Shown here one piece after another: positions 1 through 9,600 of a stretch of 64,000 nt of DNA. This DNA comes from Natrinema hispanicum. GTDB lineage: Archaea > Halobacteriota > Halobacteria > Halobacteriales > Natrialbaceae. The translations under genes were made by a program, and so were the position numbers. The notes under the pieces are model-generated. The model was not told the origin of the DNA, ran no database searches, and worked only from the letters and a program-made list of their open reading frames with translations. The DNA lies in assembly GCF_900111485.1 (NCBI RefSeq), contig NZ_FOIC01000001.1, positions 248,001-312,000 on the forward strand, read 5' to 3'. The number at the start of each line of letters is the position of its first letter. Position 1 is the stretch's first letter.

Positions 1-1540
1 CCCAGACCGAGTCGAACTCCGACTCGTCTTCGGAGATGCGATCCCACGCCGCAAGCCCGCGCTCCTCGCGGGAGCCAGGAACGGTGTTGTCGAGAACCAG
101 TGCCGCGAGTCCGCCGATGGCCATCCCGGTCGAGCCGATGATGTAGATCGTGTCGATGACGGCCTGCGCCGCGGCTTCGATCGCAGTTGCGGCGGCCGTG
201 TTCGCCAGGCCGGTCGCACCAATCATGCCCTCGAGGTCGACGGCTTCACGGAACGCGACCGTGCTCTCGAAGTTACCCATGTACGCCGGGATCGCCAGCC
301 CGACGAAGAGAGCGAAGCCGATGATGAAGGTGTTTCTCGAGGAGGCGAGATCAACGTGACGCAGATTCGAGATGCCGACGGCGACGATCTGGCCGAACAT
401 AGCAATAAAGAGTCCGCCGACGATCGGATCGGGGATCGTCGCGATCAACTGCCCGAAATAGCCGATGAAGCCGACGAACAGCATGACGACGGCTCCGATC
501 TGGACGACGTACCGAGAGGCGACACCGGTCAGGCCGATCGCACCGATATTTTCAGAGTACGACGTCGAGCCGGCGGTCCCCATGATTCCCGAGAAGACGT
601 TCATCAGTCCTTCCATGCCGATGCCGTGGTTGATCCGCTTCTCGCTTGGCGCACCCGCACCCGAAATGTTCGCCACCGCGTAGTAGTCGCCGATGCTCTC
701 GACGATCGAGGCCAGCACGCCGGCGAACATCCCGATGACGAACGCGGTCGTTATTTGCGGAGTGCCCCATTGGAACGGATAAATCAGGAGCAGCAGATCA
801 CTGCCCGCGACCTGACCGAGGTCGACGTAGCCCGGATGGGCCCCACCGATCACGCCGAACACCGATAGCGCGGCGGCGATGAGCCATGAAATCACGAGTG
901 CGAGGATTACTGGATAGAGCCGGAACGCCTTGTGTCGAACGTCGAGATATTGCGAAAAGAGTAGAATGAGACCAAGCGTGAGTCCAAGCAGCCACCAGCT
1001 CTGATTCGCCGTGGTGATCTGGGGGGCATTGAACAACGATAATCCGATCAGCGCGATCGTTGGCGCGATGACCACCGGCGAGAGGTAATTGCGCAGTTTC
1101 CCGACCAGACCGAAGTATCCCATTGCGATCTCGACGGTAGCGGCGACGATAATCGCTCCCTGAAGTTGTAACAGTGCGGCCTGCCAGTCTGGCTGTCCCG
1201 AGACGCCGCCGGCAGTGACGACGCCGACAATCGCCAGCGCCGGCGCAAGCATCGAGAACGGCGCGCCCTGGACGATCGGATACCGGTTCCCGAACGTCGT
1301 CTGGGCGAGCGTCGCGATCCCCGAAACGACGAAGAACGTCCCGATGAAGTGGGCAGTCACACCCGGAGGCATCCCCATCGCGCCGGCCAGGATCAGCGGC
1401 ACTGCGATGTTCGCACCGACCATCGTCAGATAGTGCTGGACCCCGAGCACTATCGATTCACCGAGCGGTGGCTTGTCGTCGATTCCGTACTCGATCGCAT
1501 CACCGACGGATTCGTCGGCGACTTGCTCATCCCCCGTCAT
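1..1540 (-). CDS. NCS2-family xanthine/uracil permease (3' end beyond window)
   Basis: An integral membrane nucleobase transporter that probably imports uracil or xanthine using an ion gradient. I read it by hand from an ATG at 1540; the frame stays open to base 1, so the C-terminus lies outside the window. Residues 35-36 are the Gln-His pair typical of NCS2 proteins (GVQHYLTMVGA), and about residues 325-335 carry the family signature SENIGAIGLTG. Hydrophobic membrane segments alternate with short loops. The visible end (AWDRISEDESEFDSVW) is an acidic, probably cytoplasmic tail, so little is missing. Substrate cannot be told from sequence alone. It is convergent with nothing; its start lies 83 bases from the stop of the chelatase gene, and both are on the minus strand. 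Confidence 0.85.
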   Translation of the reverse strand, partial: MTGDEQVADESVGDAIEYGIDDKPPLGESIVLGVQHYLTMVGANIAVPLILAGAMGMPPGVTAHFIGTFFVVSGIATLAQTTFGNRYPIVQGAPFSMLAPALAIVGVVTAGGVSGQPDWQAALLQLQGAIIVAATVEIAMGYFGLVGKLRNYLSPVVIAPTIALIGLSLFNAPQITTANQSWWLLGLTLGLILLFSQYLDVRHKAFRLYPVILALVISWLIAAALSVFGVIGGAHPGYVDLGQVAGSDLLLLIYPFQWGTPQITTAFVIGMFAGVLASIVESIGDYYAVANISGAGAPSEKRINHGIGMEGLMNVFSGIMGTAGSTSYSENIGAIGLTGVASRYVVQIGAVVMLFVGFIGYFGQLIATIPDPIVGGLFIAMFGQIVAVGISNLRHVDLASSRNTFIIGFALFVGLAIPAYMGNFESTVAFREAVDLEGMIGATGLANTAAATAIEAAAQAVIDTIYIIGSTGMAIGGLAALVLDNTVPGSREERGLAAWDRISEDESEFDSVW

Positions 1541-1622
1541 CGATTTCCGTCGGATAACAGCCGAGGGGCGTTCAAAGGGGTGTTGATCCGCCTTCTCCCT
1601 CGTTTCGGACAGTTGTCCTGTT

Positions 1623-3833
1623 TTATGAGCGCTGGCTCTCATCGGCCGCTCGCTCGGCGGCCGCCCGGACCCGCTCGACCGACAGCGTCGAGAGATCCAC
1701 TCGCTCACCGTCGGTCTCGCTTGCGACGAGTTGCGAGAGGCCGGCACGGGAGTCGTCGCCGGCGTCAACGACGACCACCCGCGTGTCGTCCGTCGCGAGC
1801 GCACGGGCTGCCTTGCGAGTCGCCGCCGTCGGGCTCCCGTCGGCGACGTTCGCCCGACCGTCGGTGACGAGGACGACGACCGATGCGTCGGTGTCGGCGC
1901 GCTCGATGACTTGTCTCGAGGTCTCGAGTCCCGCCGGCAGCGGCGTTCGATCGCCCGAGGGCAGATCCTTGAGGTGACGAGCGGCCAGCGAGACGCTGTC
2001 GGTCGGCGGCAGCAAGACATCGGCGTCCTCGCCGGCGAAGGCGACGAACGCGACCTGATCGCGGTGTTCGTAGCTGTCGCGCAGTAACTCGAGGACGACG
2101 CCCTTGGCGGTGCGCATCGCCGGGCGCATCGAGGCGCTGGCGTCGACGGCGAAGACGATCGTCACCGATGTCTCGCCGGCCCGAACCGACTGCCGGAGGT
2201 CCTGTTTTGCGACGCGAGATTCGCCGCGGGTCGCCGCTGATCGGACCGACGCCGCGGCGTCGATCGAGCCTTCGCCCGAGGCGGGCTCGGTGCGAACGCG
2301 CGCACCACGGTTGTCCGTACTCGGTGCCGTACTCGCCCGTGATCCCGTCGCGGTCGCGCCCTCGCTGCCCTCGACGGTCGCTGTCTCGAGGTCCGGTGCC
2401 GCCGCCTCGCCGATTCCGGCGCGTTGCTGGCCCGGGACGAGCGGCTGGGCGGTTTCGTCCTCGCTATCCTCGTCATTGGATGACTCATCCGACTCGGAAT
2501 CACGCTCGCTCGAGTCGTCGTCTGACCCCCCGTCGCCGGTTTCGGCGGACGATTGGGATGCCTGGGCCGGTTGTTTTCCCCCTTCTGGTCGCTGTTCAGG
2601 CCCGTCATCGTCGCGTTCGTCGCCATCGCCGCCGTCGCTCGAGCCGTCGCCGTCGGCTCCATCGCTGCCGTCGTCTGATTCCTCGCTGCCGCCGTCCTCG
2701 TCCCCATCTCCCGGTTCGGGTTCTGGTTCACTCTCGTCGCCATCGCCGCCGTCGGCGTCATCGTCGTCCCCATCTCCCTCGCCATCGGCGTCGTCGGGCG
2801 ACTCCTCGTCGAAGCGATCCTCGAGCAAGTCGTCGAGATCCGGTTCGTCCTCGAAGGGGGTGCTCCGAAGCCGGTGAGGGAGCGTGTATGTCGCTGCCTC
2901 GTGGACGTCCGATTCGATGACCGTCTCGCGACCCTCGAGTGTGGCCAGCGTCATAGCGGTGCGGGCCGTCGCGACGTCGCCCCGGTGGCCGTCGACGCCG
3001 GCCGCGAGACAGAGGTCGGCGATTTCGGCTTTGAAATCGGCAGGAAGGTCGACGCTCGAGAGGCGTTCGCGGGCTGCGGCCAACTCCTCGCGTAAGGCGT
3101 CGACCTCGTCGGTGTACGCCGTTTCGGGGTCTGGATCACTCTCGGCCTCGAGTGCCCGATCGATGATTTCGACGCGGTCGTCGATCTCGCGACAGCCCTC
3201 GACGGTGGCCTGCAGCGCGAAGCGATCCCGTAGCTGGGGCCGGAGATCACCCTCCTCGGGGTTCATCGTCCCGATCAGGGTGAAGTCCGCTGGATGAGAG
3301 ACGCTGATCCCGTCGCGTTCGACGGTGTTGACGCCGCTGGCGGCCGCATCGAGGATCACGTCGACGAGGTGGTCGTCCAGCAGATTGACCTCATCGACGT
3401 AGAGGATGCCGCGGTTGGCACGGGCCAGCAGGCCGGGATCGAAGTCGGCCTCGCCCGCCAGCGCGTCTTCGACCGAAAGCGTGCCGACGACCCGATCCCG
3501 TGTCGCACCCAGCGGGAGGGTCACAAGCGGCACGGGTCGCGTCTCGACCGGGAGGTCTGCAGGATCACGGCCGCGGCAGTCGTCACACTGCTGGCTCGAG
3601 TCGTCGGGCGAACAGCCGTACGGGCAGTCGGCGACGGCCCGCTGTTTAGGCAGGAGATCGACGAGCGCTCGCACCGCAGTCGACTTCGCGGTTCCCTTTT
3701 CCCCGGTTATCAGGGCTCCGTCGAGGCCGTCATTGGCCGCGACGGCGAGCAACACGCGTTTCAGCTCCTCCTGTCCGACGATCGCCGGAAAGGGGAGTGA
3801 CGACAGCTTTTTGCCCCCGGCGTTTGCAACCAT
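1623..3833 (-). CDS. Fused ChlI/ChlD-type chelatase subunit (AAA+ ATPase plus VWA domain)
   Basis: The ATP-driving partner of the CobN cobaltochelatase encoded divergently next door, inserting cobalt into the corrin ring. It has 736 residues. The N-terminal AAA+ domain has a Walker A motif GEKGTAKST (44-52) and a Walker B motif ILYVDEVNLL near 146. About residues 69-87 hold a four-Cys cluster (CPYGC and CDDC) that could bind zinc. A very acidic, low-complexity Asp/Glu/Ser/Gly linker follows (roughly 330-450), then a C-terminal von Willebrand A domain with the MIDAS motif DASASM near 560. The linker is the usual joint between the BchI-like and BchD-like halves. A TTTAAA box at 3856-3861 sits about 25 bases upstream of the ATG. 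Magnesium chelation for chlorophyll is excluded by context. The metal specificity is inferred from the cobN neighbour. Confidence 0.9.
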   Translation of the reverse strand: MVANAGGKKLSSLPFPAIVGQEELKRVLLAVAANDGLDGALITGEKGTAKSTAVRALVDLLPKQRAVADCPYGCSPDDSSQQCDDCRGRDPADLPVETRPVPLVTLPLGATRDRVVGTLSVEDALAGEADFDPGLLARANRGILYVDEVNLLDDHLVDVILDAAASGVNTVERDGISVSHPADFTLIGTMNPEEGDLRPQLRDRFALQATVEGCREIDDRVEIIDRALEAESDPDPETAYTDEVDALREELAAARERLSSVDLPADFKAEIADLCLAAGVDGHRGDVATARTAMTLATLEGRETVIESDVHEAATYTLPHRLRSTPFEDEPDLDDLLEDRFDEESPDDADGEGDGDDDDADGGDGDESEPEPEPGDGDEDGGSEESDDGSDGADGDGSSDGGDGDERDDDGPEQRPEGGKQPAQASQSSAETGDGGSDDDSSERDSESDESSNDEDSEDETAQPLVPGQQRAGIGEAAAPDLETATVEGSEGATATGSRASTAPSTDNRGARVRTEPASGEGSIDAAASVRSAATRGESRVAKQDLRQSVRAGETSVTIVFAVDASASMRPAMRTAKGVVLELLRDSYEHRDQVAFVAFAGEDADVLLPPTDSVSLAARHLKDLPSGDRTPLPAGLETSRQVIERADTDASVVVLVTDGRANVADGSPTAATRKAARALATDDTRVVVVDAGDDSRAGLSQLVASETDGERVDLSTLSVERVRAAAERAADESQRS

Positions 3834-3867
3834 ACTTGCGCTAATACAATAGAGGTTTAAAAGTACG
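3834..3867. promoter_or_regulatory. Short divergent promoter between chelatase and cobN
   Basis: Only 34 bases separate the two divergent start codons. TTTAAA at 3856-3861 is at TATA distance from the minus-strand start. CTAATACAAT at about 3843-3852 is the best candidate for cobN. Such a short spacer implies leaderless transcripts and shared control of the two chelatase subunits. Confidence 0.5.
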
Positions 3868-6800
3868 ATGACACGGATCGGGATCTATACTGCGACGGAA
3901 AACGAACTCGGCTCGATCGGACAGGCCGCCGAGCGCCTCGAGGGGATCGAGCTGGTCGTCCGCTCGGAGAGCGACCTCGACGAGGAAGCCGATGTCGAGG
4001 AGTTCGTCGAGGAATTGCGCGACGCCGCGGCAGCGATTTTCTGGCTGCATGGGGCCGAAGACAGCATGCCGGGCTACGACTACGCGACGGGCGCGCTCGA
4101 GGACGCGGGCGTCCCGCTGATCGTCAAAGCGACCGGTGACGCCTACGCCGTCGAGGACACGACGGTCGCTACTGAACACCGTGAGCTGGCCTACGACTAC
4201 CTCGAGAAAGGCGGCACGATCAACGTCGCGAACCTATGTCGGTTCCTCGCCGCCGAGTACGAGGGCCAGGACGTCGACTACGACGAGCCCGCCGAACTCC
4301 CGACGGAGGGCGTCTACCACCCCGACCACCCGGGAGTCGAGTACGAGGAGCTGCTCGCGACCCACGACCCGGACAAGCCGACGGTCGCGGTCTGGTTCTA
4401 CGAGTCCCACTGGACCCACGAGAACACCCGGTACGTCGACGCGCAGGTCCGCGCACTCGAGGAACAGGGGGCCAACGCCCTGCCGATCTTCTGTAATCCG
4501 GCGACCGATACGGACGAACAGGAAGACGCCGAGTGGGTGACCGACAACTGGCTGCTAGACGATTCGGGCGGGCCGATCGTCGACGCTGTGCTCTCCTCGT
4601 TTATGTTCTCTCTCTCGATGGACGAGCGCGGCCGCAGTGCCGATGACGAAGGCAGTTCTGCAGAGGACGTCTTCCTCGACCGGCTCGGCGTGCCAGTCCT
4701 GCAGACGGTCACCACGATGCGCTCGCGCTCGCGCTACGAATCCAGCGATACGGGCGTGATGGGCTTCGAACTCGCGCTCTCGGTTGCGCTGCCGGAGTTC
4801 GACGGGAACGTGATTACGCACCCGATTTCTGGCAAGGAGCGCACCGACGACGAAGCCGGCATCGGCTCCGCGCCGAAACACCACTTCCCGATCGAGGATC
4901 GGATCGACCACGCCACGCGGCTAGCGGTCAACTGGGCCGAGCTGCGACACACCCCCAACGAGGACAAGCAGGTCGCCGTCGTCCTCCACAACTACCCGCC
5001 GAGCGACGACGGAATCGGGACTGCGTTCGGCCTCGACTCGCCGGAGTCGACGGTCAATCTGCTCGAGGAACTCGATGCTCGCGGCTATGATCTCGGCGAC
5101 GACATGCCCGAGGACGGCCAGACGCTCGTCGAGAACCTGACCGCACAGCTCACGCTCGAGGATCGCTGGGTCGCACCGGAAGACGTCCGTGATCTCTCGG
5201 TCGACGTGGTTGCGCCGGACACCTACGCGGACTGGTTTGCCAACGCCGACGAGCGCTTCCAGGAGAACATTATCGAGGAATGGGGCGAAGTTCCCGACCG
5301 CCCGTTCGCGATCCCCGGCGTCGAGTTCGGCAACGTGCTCGTCACCGTCCAGCCGCCACGCGGGTTCGGGATGGACCCCTCGAAGGTCTATCACGACTCG
5401 GATCTGCAGCCGCCACACGACTACTACGCGTTCTACGGCTGGCTGCGAAACACGTTCGAGACCGACGCGGTCGTCCATCTTGGGACCCACGGCAGTCTCG
5501 AGTGGCTCCCCGGCAAGACGGTCGGCCTGAACGGCGCAAGTGCGCCGGATCAGTTGATCGACGACATCCCGAACGTCTACCCCTACATCGTCAACAATCC
5601 CGGCGAAGGGACGCAGGCAAAACGACGCTCCTACGCCGCTATCGTCGACTACCTCACGCCAGTCATGCGATCGGCTGGGACGTACGACGAACTCTCGGAA
5701 CTCGAGGAACTGGCCAACCAGTACCGCGAAGCTGGAATGGAAGACGCCCGTGCCGACGACGGCGAGCATCTCGAGACGCTGATCCGCGAGAAGGTCGAAG
5801 AACTCGACCTTGCGGTCGAATTAGGTATTACGGGAACGATCGACGAGAAGGCCGACGTTCGTGGGCCCGACGAGGCCGGGTCGACGCTCGCGGAAGGCGA
5901 CGTCGAGGGCGACGACCTCTCGATCGACGACCTCGTCGAACGCGTCCACGAGTACCTCACCGACGTGAAGACGACCCAGATCCGGCTCGGACTCCACACC
6001 ATGTCCGAGCCGCCGGAAGGCGAACGTCTCGTGGAGTATCTCGTCGCGCTCACGCGCCTCGAGAACCCCGGTGCGCCGAGCCTGCGCGAGAGCGTGGCCG
6101 GCGCGCTCGGTGTCGACTACGAGACGATGCTCGACTCCCCGGGAACCTACGACGACGCCCTCGGGATGACCTACGCCGAGGCCGCCGACATCGTCTACGA
6201 GACCAGCGTCGACCTGATCGAGACGCTGGCCGCACACGACTTCGACGTTCCCGTTTCCGAACTCGAGGGCGGGCCCGACGACGAGGTCAACATCAACCTC
6301 ATGATCGTCGACCTCGAGACGATCGGCGACGCGAAGGCCAAACCGGGCGCTCACGACGACCTCCGGGAGGCGCTCGCATACATCTGTGAGGAGGCTCAGC
6401 CCCGTGTGCAGGGTGCCGAAGACGAGATCCCCCGCACTGCGGACGCCCTCTCGGGAGAGTACGTGCCGCCGGGTGGGTCGGGCGCACCGACTCGCGGTGG
6501 TGTCGACCTGCTGCCCACGGCTCGCAACTTCTACACGCTCGACCCCCGGAAGGTGCCCGCGAAAGCCGCCTGGCAGGTCGGAAAGGAGGTCGCGGAAGGT
6601 GTCCTCGAACGCCACCACGCCGAAAACGACGAGTACCCCGAGGAGATCGGCGTGGTCGCCTGGGGGACCCCGACCGTGCGCACGCGCGGCGAGACGATCG
6701 CCCAGGTGCTCGCGATGATGGGCGTCGAACCGCAGTGGACCGACGCCGGCCGGATCGACGACGTCGAGCTAATCCCGCTCGAGGAACTCGACCGGCCGCG

Positions 6801-7758
6801 GATCGACGTGACGACGCGCGTCTCCGGGCTGTTCCGCGACGCGTTCCCCGCAGCGGCGGGCGTCATCCACGACGCCGTTGACGCGGTCGTCGACCTCGAC
6901 GAGCCCCACGAGATGAACTACGTGAAAAAGCACGTCGAGGAAGAGCAAGCTGAACTCGAGGACGAGGAAGGGCTCGACGAGAAAGAGGCCCGCAAAGCGG
7001 CGAAACACCGCGTCTTCACGACCACGCCGGGCGGCTACGGTGCCGGGACGAACAAGGCCGTTGACGAAGGCAACTGGGACGACCGCGGCGACCTCGCTTC
7101 CGTCTACGTCCAGTGGGGCGGCTACGCGATGGGGTCGCGCGGTCGGGTCTCGGACGCCCACGACGCCTTCGAGCGCCGCCTCTCGAGCGTCGACGCGACG
7201 GTCAAACTCGAGGACACGATGGAACAGGACGAGTTCGACTCCTCGGACTGGTATGCCTTCCACGGCGGTTTCATCTCCGCCGTCTCCGAGATTTCGGGCG
7301 AGGAACCGGCCTCCTATGTCGGCGACTCCTCCGACCCGGACAACGTCGACGTCTACACCAACGAGGAGAAGGTCCGCAAGGCCATGCGCTCGCGCGTGCT
7401 CAACCCCGACTGGCTCGAGTCCATGGAAGAACACGGCTACAAGGGCGCGGGCGATCTCTCGACGACGGTCGACGTGACGCTGGGCTGGGACGCCACTACT
7501 GGCGTCGTCTCGGATACGCTGTGGGAAGAAGTCGCCGCAAAGTTCGCCTTCGACGAGGATCGACAGGACTGGATGCGCGACGTGAACCCGTGGGCGCTCG
7601 AGTCCATCACGGACACCTTGCTCGAGGCCATCGATCGTGATCTCTGGGACGCCGACGACGAGACGATCGACCGACTGCGCGATCTGAATCTCGGGGTCGA
7701 AGGCGATCTCGAGGCACAGACGACCAACGAGGCAGTGGGGGTGACGAACGATGACTGA
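3868..7758 (+). CDS. cobN: Cobaltochelatase large subunit CobN
   Basis: The 1296-residue substrate-binding subunit of the ATP-dependent aerobic-type cobaltochelatase, which inserts Co2+ into hydrogenobyrinate a,c-diamide during cobalamin synthesis. The full-length CobN/BchH domain is present. Recognisable blocks are VHLGTHGSLEWLPGK near residue 530, PGEGTQAKRRSYAA near 575, HTMSEPPEGERL near 710 and TTPGGYGAGTNK near 1050. Length matches the family (about 1250-1300). It starts the plus-strand run cobN-cbiC-cbiE and overlaps cbiC by 8 bases, so the genes are likely cotranscribed. The fused ChlI/ChlD gene is divergent at 34 bases. There is no CobS/CobT pair in the window, consistent with the fused subunit taking that role. 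Confidence 0.95.
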   Translation: MTRIGIYTATENELGSIGQAAERLEGIELVVRSESDLDEEADVEEFVEELRDAAAAIFWLHGAEDSMPGYDYATGALEDAGVPLIVKATGDAYAVEDTTVATEHRELAYDYLEKGGTINVANLCRFLAAEYEGQDVDYDEPAELPTEGVYHPDHPGVEYEELLATHDPDKPTVAVWFYESHWTHENTRYVDAQVRALEEQGANALPIFCNPATDTDEQEDAEWVTDNWLLDDSGGPIVDAVLSSFMFSLSMDERGRSADDEGSSAEDVFLDRLGVPVLQTVTTMRSRSRYESSDTGVMGFELALSVALPEFDGNVITHPISGKERTDDEAGIGSAPKHHFPIEDRIDHATRLAVNWAELRHTPNEDKQVAVVLHNYPPSDDGIGTAFGLDSPESTVNLLEELDARGYDLGDDMPEDGQTLVENLTAQLTLEDRWVAPEDVRDLSVDVVAPDTYADWFANADERFQENIIEEWGEVPDRPFAIPGVEFGNVLVTVQPPRGFGMDPSKVYHDSDLQPPHDYYAFYGWLRNTFETDAVVHLGTHGSLEWLPGKTVGLNGASAPDQLIDDIPNVYPYIVNNPGEGTQAKRRSYAAIVDYLTPVMRSAGTYDELSELEELANQYREAGMEDARADDGEHLETLIREKVEELDLAVELGITGTIDEKADVRGPDEAGSTLAEGDVEGDDLSIDDLVERVHEYLTDVKTTQIRLGLHTMSEPPEGERLVEYLVALTRLENPGAPSLRESVAGALGVDYETMLDSPGTYDDALGMTYAEAADIVYETSVDLIETLAAHDFDVPVSELEGGPDDEVNINLMIVDLETIGDAKAKPGAHDDLREALAYICEEAQPRVQGAEDEIPRTADALSGEYVPPGGSGAPTRGGVDLLPTARNFYTLDPRKVPAKAAWQVGKEVAEGVLERHHAENDEYPEEIGVVAWGTPTVRTRGETIAQVLAMMGVEPQWTDAGRIDDVELIPLEELDRPRIDVTTRVSGLFRDAFPAAAGVIHDAVDAVVDLDEPHEMNYVKKHVEEEQAELEDEEGLDEKEARKAAKHRVFTTTPGGYGAGTNKAVDEGNWDDRGDLASVYVQWGGYAMGSRGRVSDAHDAFERRLSSVDATVKLEDTMEQDEFDSSDWYAFHGGFISAVSEISGEEPASYVGDSSDPDNVDVYTNEEKVRKAMRSRVLNPDWLESMEEHGYKGAGDLSTTVDVTLGWDATTGVVSDTLWEEVAAKFAFDEDRQDWMRDVNPWALESITDTLLEAIDRDLWDADDETIDRLRDLNLGVEGDLEAQTTNEAVGVTNDD

Positions 7759-8500
7759 CGGACAACAAGAATTCGAGAAGGAGTACGCGGACCTGGGCGC
7801 AACGACGCAGAACGCGATGGACATCGCGGAGACGAGCATGGACATCGTCCGGCAGTTCGTGCCGGACGAGACGCTGGCCGACCGGGTTCGACAGAAGTCG
7901 GTCCACTCGATGGGCGACATCGAGTTCCAGCATCTGATCGAGTTCACCGGCAGTGACGACCTCGGCGACGACGAGGACGCTCCCGTCCGTGCCGGCGCGC
8001 AGGCAGTGCTCGAGGAGGCGACCATCGTCACCGACATCACGATGTCGAAAGCCGGCATCACCGGCCGCGGCCACAACTGCGAGAAGCGCAAGGCGATCGG
8101 CAACGGCGCGGAGCTAGCAAAGGAGACGGGGATGACCCGAACCGCTGCCTCGGTGCTCGAGCTCGACAAGCAGGGCGTCTACGATGGCGCGATCGCGACG
8201 ATCGGCAACGCGCCGACGGCCGCGTTCGCGTTGGCCGACTGCATCGAGAACGGCACTCGACCGGCCGCCATCGTCGCGACGCCGGTCGGCTTCGTCAAGG
8301 CAGAGGAGAGCCGCCAGCGCATCCGCGAGGTCAGCGAGGAATACGACGTGCCGGCGATTACAAACGTCGGCCGCCGCGGCGGGAGCGGCCTCGCCGCCGC
8401 GCTGACGAACGAATTGATCCACGTTGCGAAAGACGTCCGGACCGACGACCTCGAGCTCGACCTGACGGCTGCCCAACGGGCATCACAGGAGGACGAATGA
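7751..8500 (+). CDS. cbiC: Precorrin-8X / cobalt-precorrin-8 methylmutase
   Basis: Moves the methyl group from C11 to C12 of the corrin ring, giving (cobyrinate) hydrogenobyrinate. It has 249 residues. His52, in the block QKSVHSMGD, fits the conserved catalytic histidine region, and the signature IGNAPTA lies at 151-157. A C-terminal RRGGSGLAAALTNE block matches CbiC/CobH. The ATG overlaps the end of cobN by 8 bases and the stop overlaps the cbiE start by 4 (ATGA), an operon arrangement with translational coupling. The symbol cbiC rather than cobH follows haloarchaeal usage. Confidence 0.93.
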   Translation: MTDGQQEFEKEYADLGATTQNAMDIAETSMDIVRQFVPDETLADRVRQKSVHSMGDIEFQHLIEFTGSDDLGDDEDAPVRAGAQAVLEEATIVTDITMSKAGITGRGHNCEKRKAIGNGAELAKETGMTRTAASVLELDKQGVYDGAIATIGNAPTAAFALADCIENGTRPAAIVATPVGFVKAEESRQRIREVSEEYDVPAITNVGRRGGSGLAAALTNELIHVAKDVRTDDLELDLTAAQRASQEDE

Positions 8501-9288
8501 GCGACGAATACGACCTCGATGCGGGGCCGGACCCGGCGACGTTCGCGGCCGCAACACCGGAGCCGGATATCGACGAAGAGACTGACGACCCGGTCTACGC
8601 CGTCGGCGTCGGCCCGGGGAATCAGGAGTATCTCACTCCGCGGGGCGAACGCGCGATCCGCGAGGCCGACGTCGTCGTCGGCTTCACGACGGTCGTGGAG
8701 TTCGTCGCGGATCTGACTGACGCCGACCTGCTGACCTGCGGGTACAAAGACGAAGCCGAAGCACTCGAGGCGTTCGGCGAGCGCGTCGCTGCCGGCAAGT
8801 CGGGAACTGCGGTCGCGATGGGCGACCCCAACCACTCTGGGTATCAGTTCGTCGGGAAGGTACAGGATGTAGTCGAGTCCGAGGACCCCGAGATTCCGGT
8901 TCGCGTAATTCCGGGTATTTCAGCGATCCAGATGGCAGCCAGCCGCGCCCGAACCCCGATGGAGGACACCGAGTTCGTCACGCTGCATAAAAGCGGTGAC
9001 CTCGAGGCCGACATGGACCGGCTCGTCGCTGCCGTCACGGACGACGAGCGCCATCTGCTCACGTTGCCCCGGCCCTACGACCGGATGCCCGGCGACATCG
9101 CCGCTACTTTACTCGAGGCGGGTGCCGACCCCGACCTCGAGGCGCTGGTGCTCGAGAAGCTGACTCACGACGAGGAGGAGATCCATCGGTTCACGCTTGG
9201 CGGGCTGTCGGAACACGCCGGCGGAAACGGAAAAGACGACACGCCGTTTTCCGATCTGGTCGTCCTCGCCGTTCGACAGCCGGTGTAG
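8497..9288 (+). CDS. cbiE: Cobalt-precorrin-7 C5-methyltransferase CbiE
   Basis: A SAM-dependent methyltransferase of the tetrapyrrole methylase family (263 residues). GVGPG at 37-41 is the hallmark N-terminal loop, GDPNHSG at 109-115 the second motif, and PGISAIQ from 139 the third. The first 32 residues are an acidic extension absent from most bacterial CbiE. The start overlaps cbiC by 4 bases. Only the C5-methyltransferase part is present; the C15-methylating decarboxylase CbiT is not fused. It is the last gene of the cobN run. Confidence 0.87.
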   Translation: MSDEYDLDAGPDPATFAAATPEPDIDEETDDPVYAVGVGPGNQEYLTPRGERAIREADVVVGFTTVVEFVADLTDADLLTCGYKDEAEALEAFGERVAAGKSGTAVAMGDPNHSGYQFVGKVQDVVESEDPEIPVRVIPGISAIQMAASRARTPMEDTEFVTLHKSGDLEADMDRLVAAVTDDERHLLTLPRPYDRMPGDIAATLLEAGADPDLEALVLEKLTHDEEEIHRFTLGGLSEHAGGNGKDDTPFSDLVVLAVRQPV

Positions 9289-9600
9289 TCGCCGCTGTCG
9301 TGGGCGGGTCACGTCACCGATCCCCCTCACAGTGCGTCGGCGACTGAACGGGACGAACGGACCACAGCGATCGGAGAGCGAGATCCGTCGGCGAATCCGA
9401 CACTCATCAGAGCGGTGGACCGGAGGTGTTTTATGATGAGCCAAGAGAATAGCGGGTAGGCGGCACGGTTAGACAGTTACCTTTCAGCGCTCGTGGTTTC
9501 CACGCGCGTTCACCTGCTGACCTACCCCGTCTTTCCAACAACCACGAGCGGTTGCTATTGCGATCCCGAACATACCAAGACACCACTCGGAGAGACGTCC
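9289..9600. other. Gene-free region with two interleaved perfect inverted repeats
   Basis: No reading frame here looks coding. Stem A is GGGTAGG (9454-9460) with CCTACCC (9521-9527). Stem B is CGCTCGTGGTT (9488-9498) with AACCACGAGCG (9540-9550). The order A5'-B5'-A3'-B3' would form an H-type pseudoknot in RNA. A TTTTATGA sequence at about 9429-9436 could be a TATA box, and ATGATGA (9433-9439) with CTGA (9517-9520) also matches C and D box consensus. A structured small RNA or a regulatory element is possible, but no known RNA family was recognised. Confidence 0.35.

Noticed and set aside
2104-2920. Ser/Arg-rich plus-strand frames opposite the chelatase linker
   Set aside because: Antisense to the Asp-rich linker; composition is explained by that.
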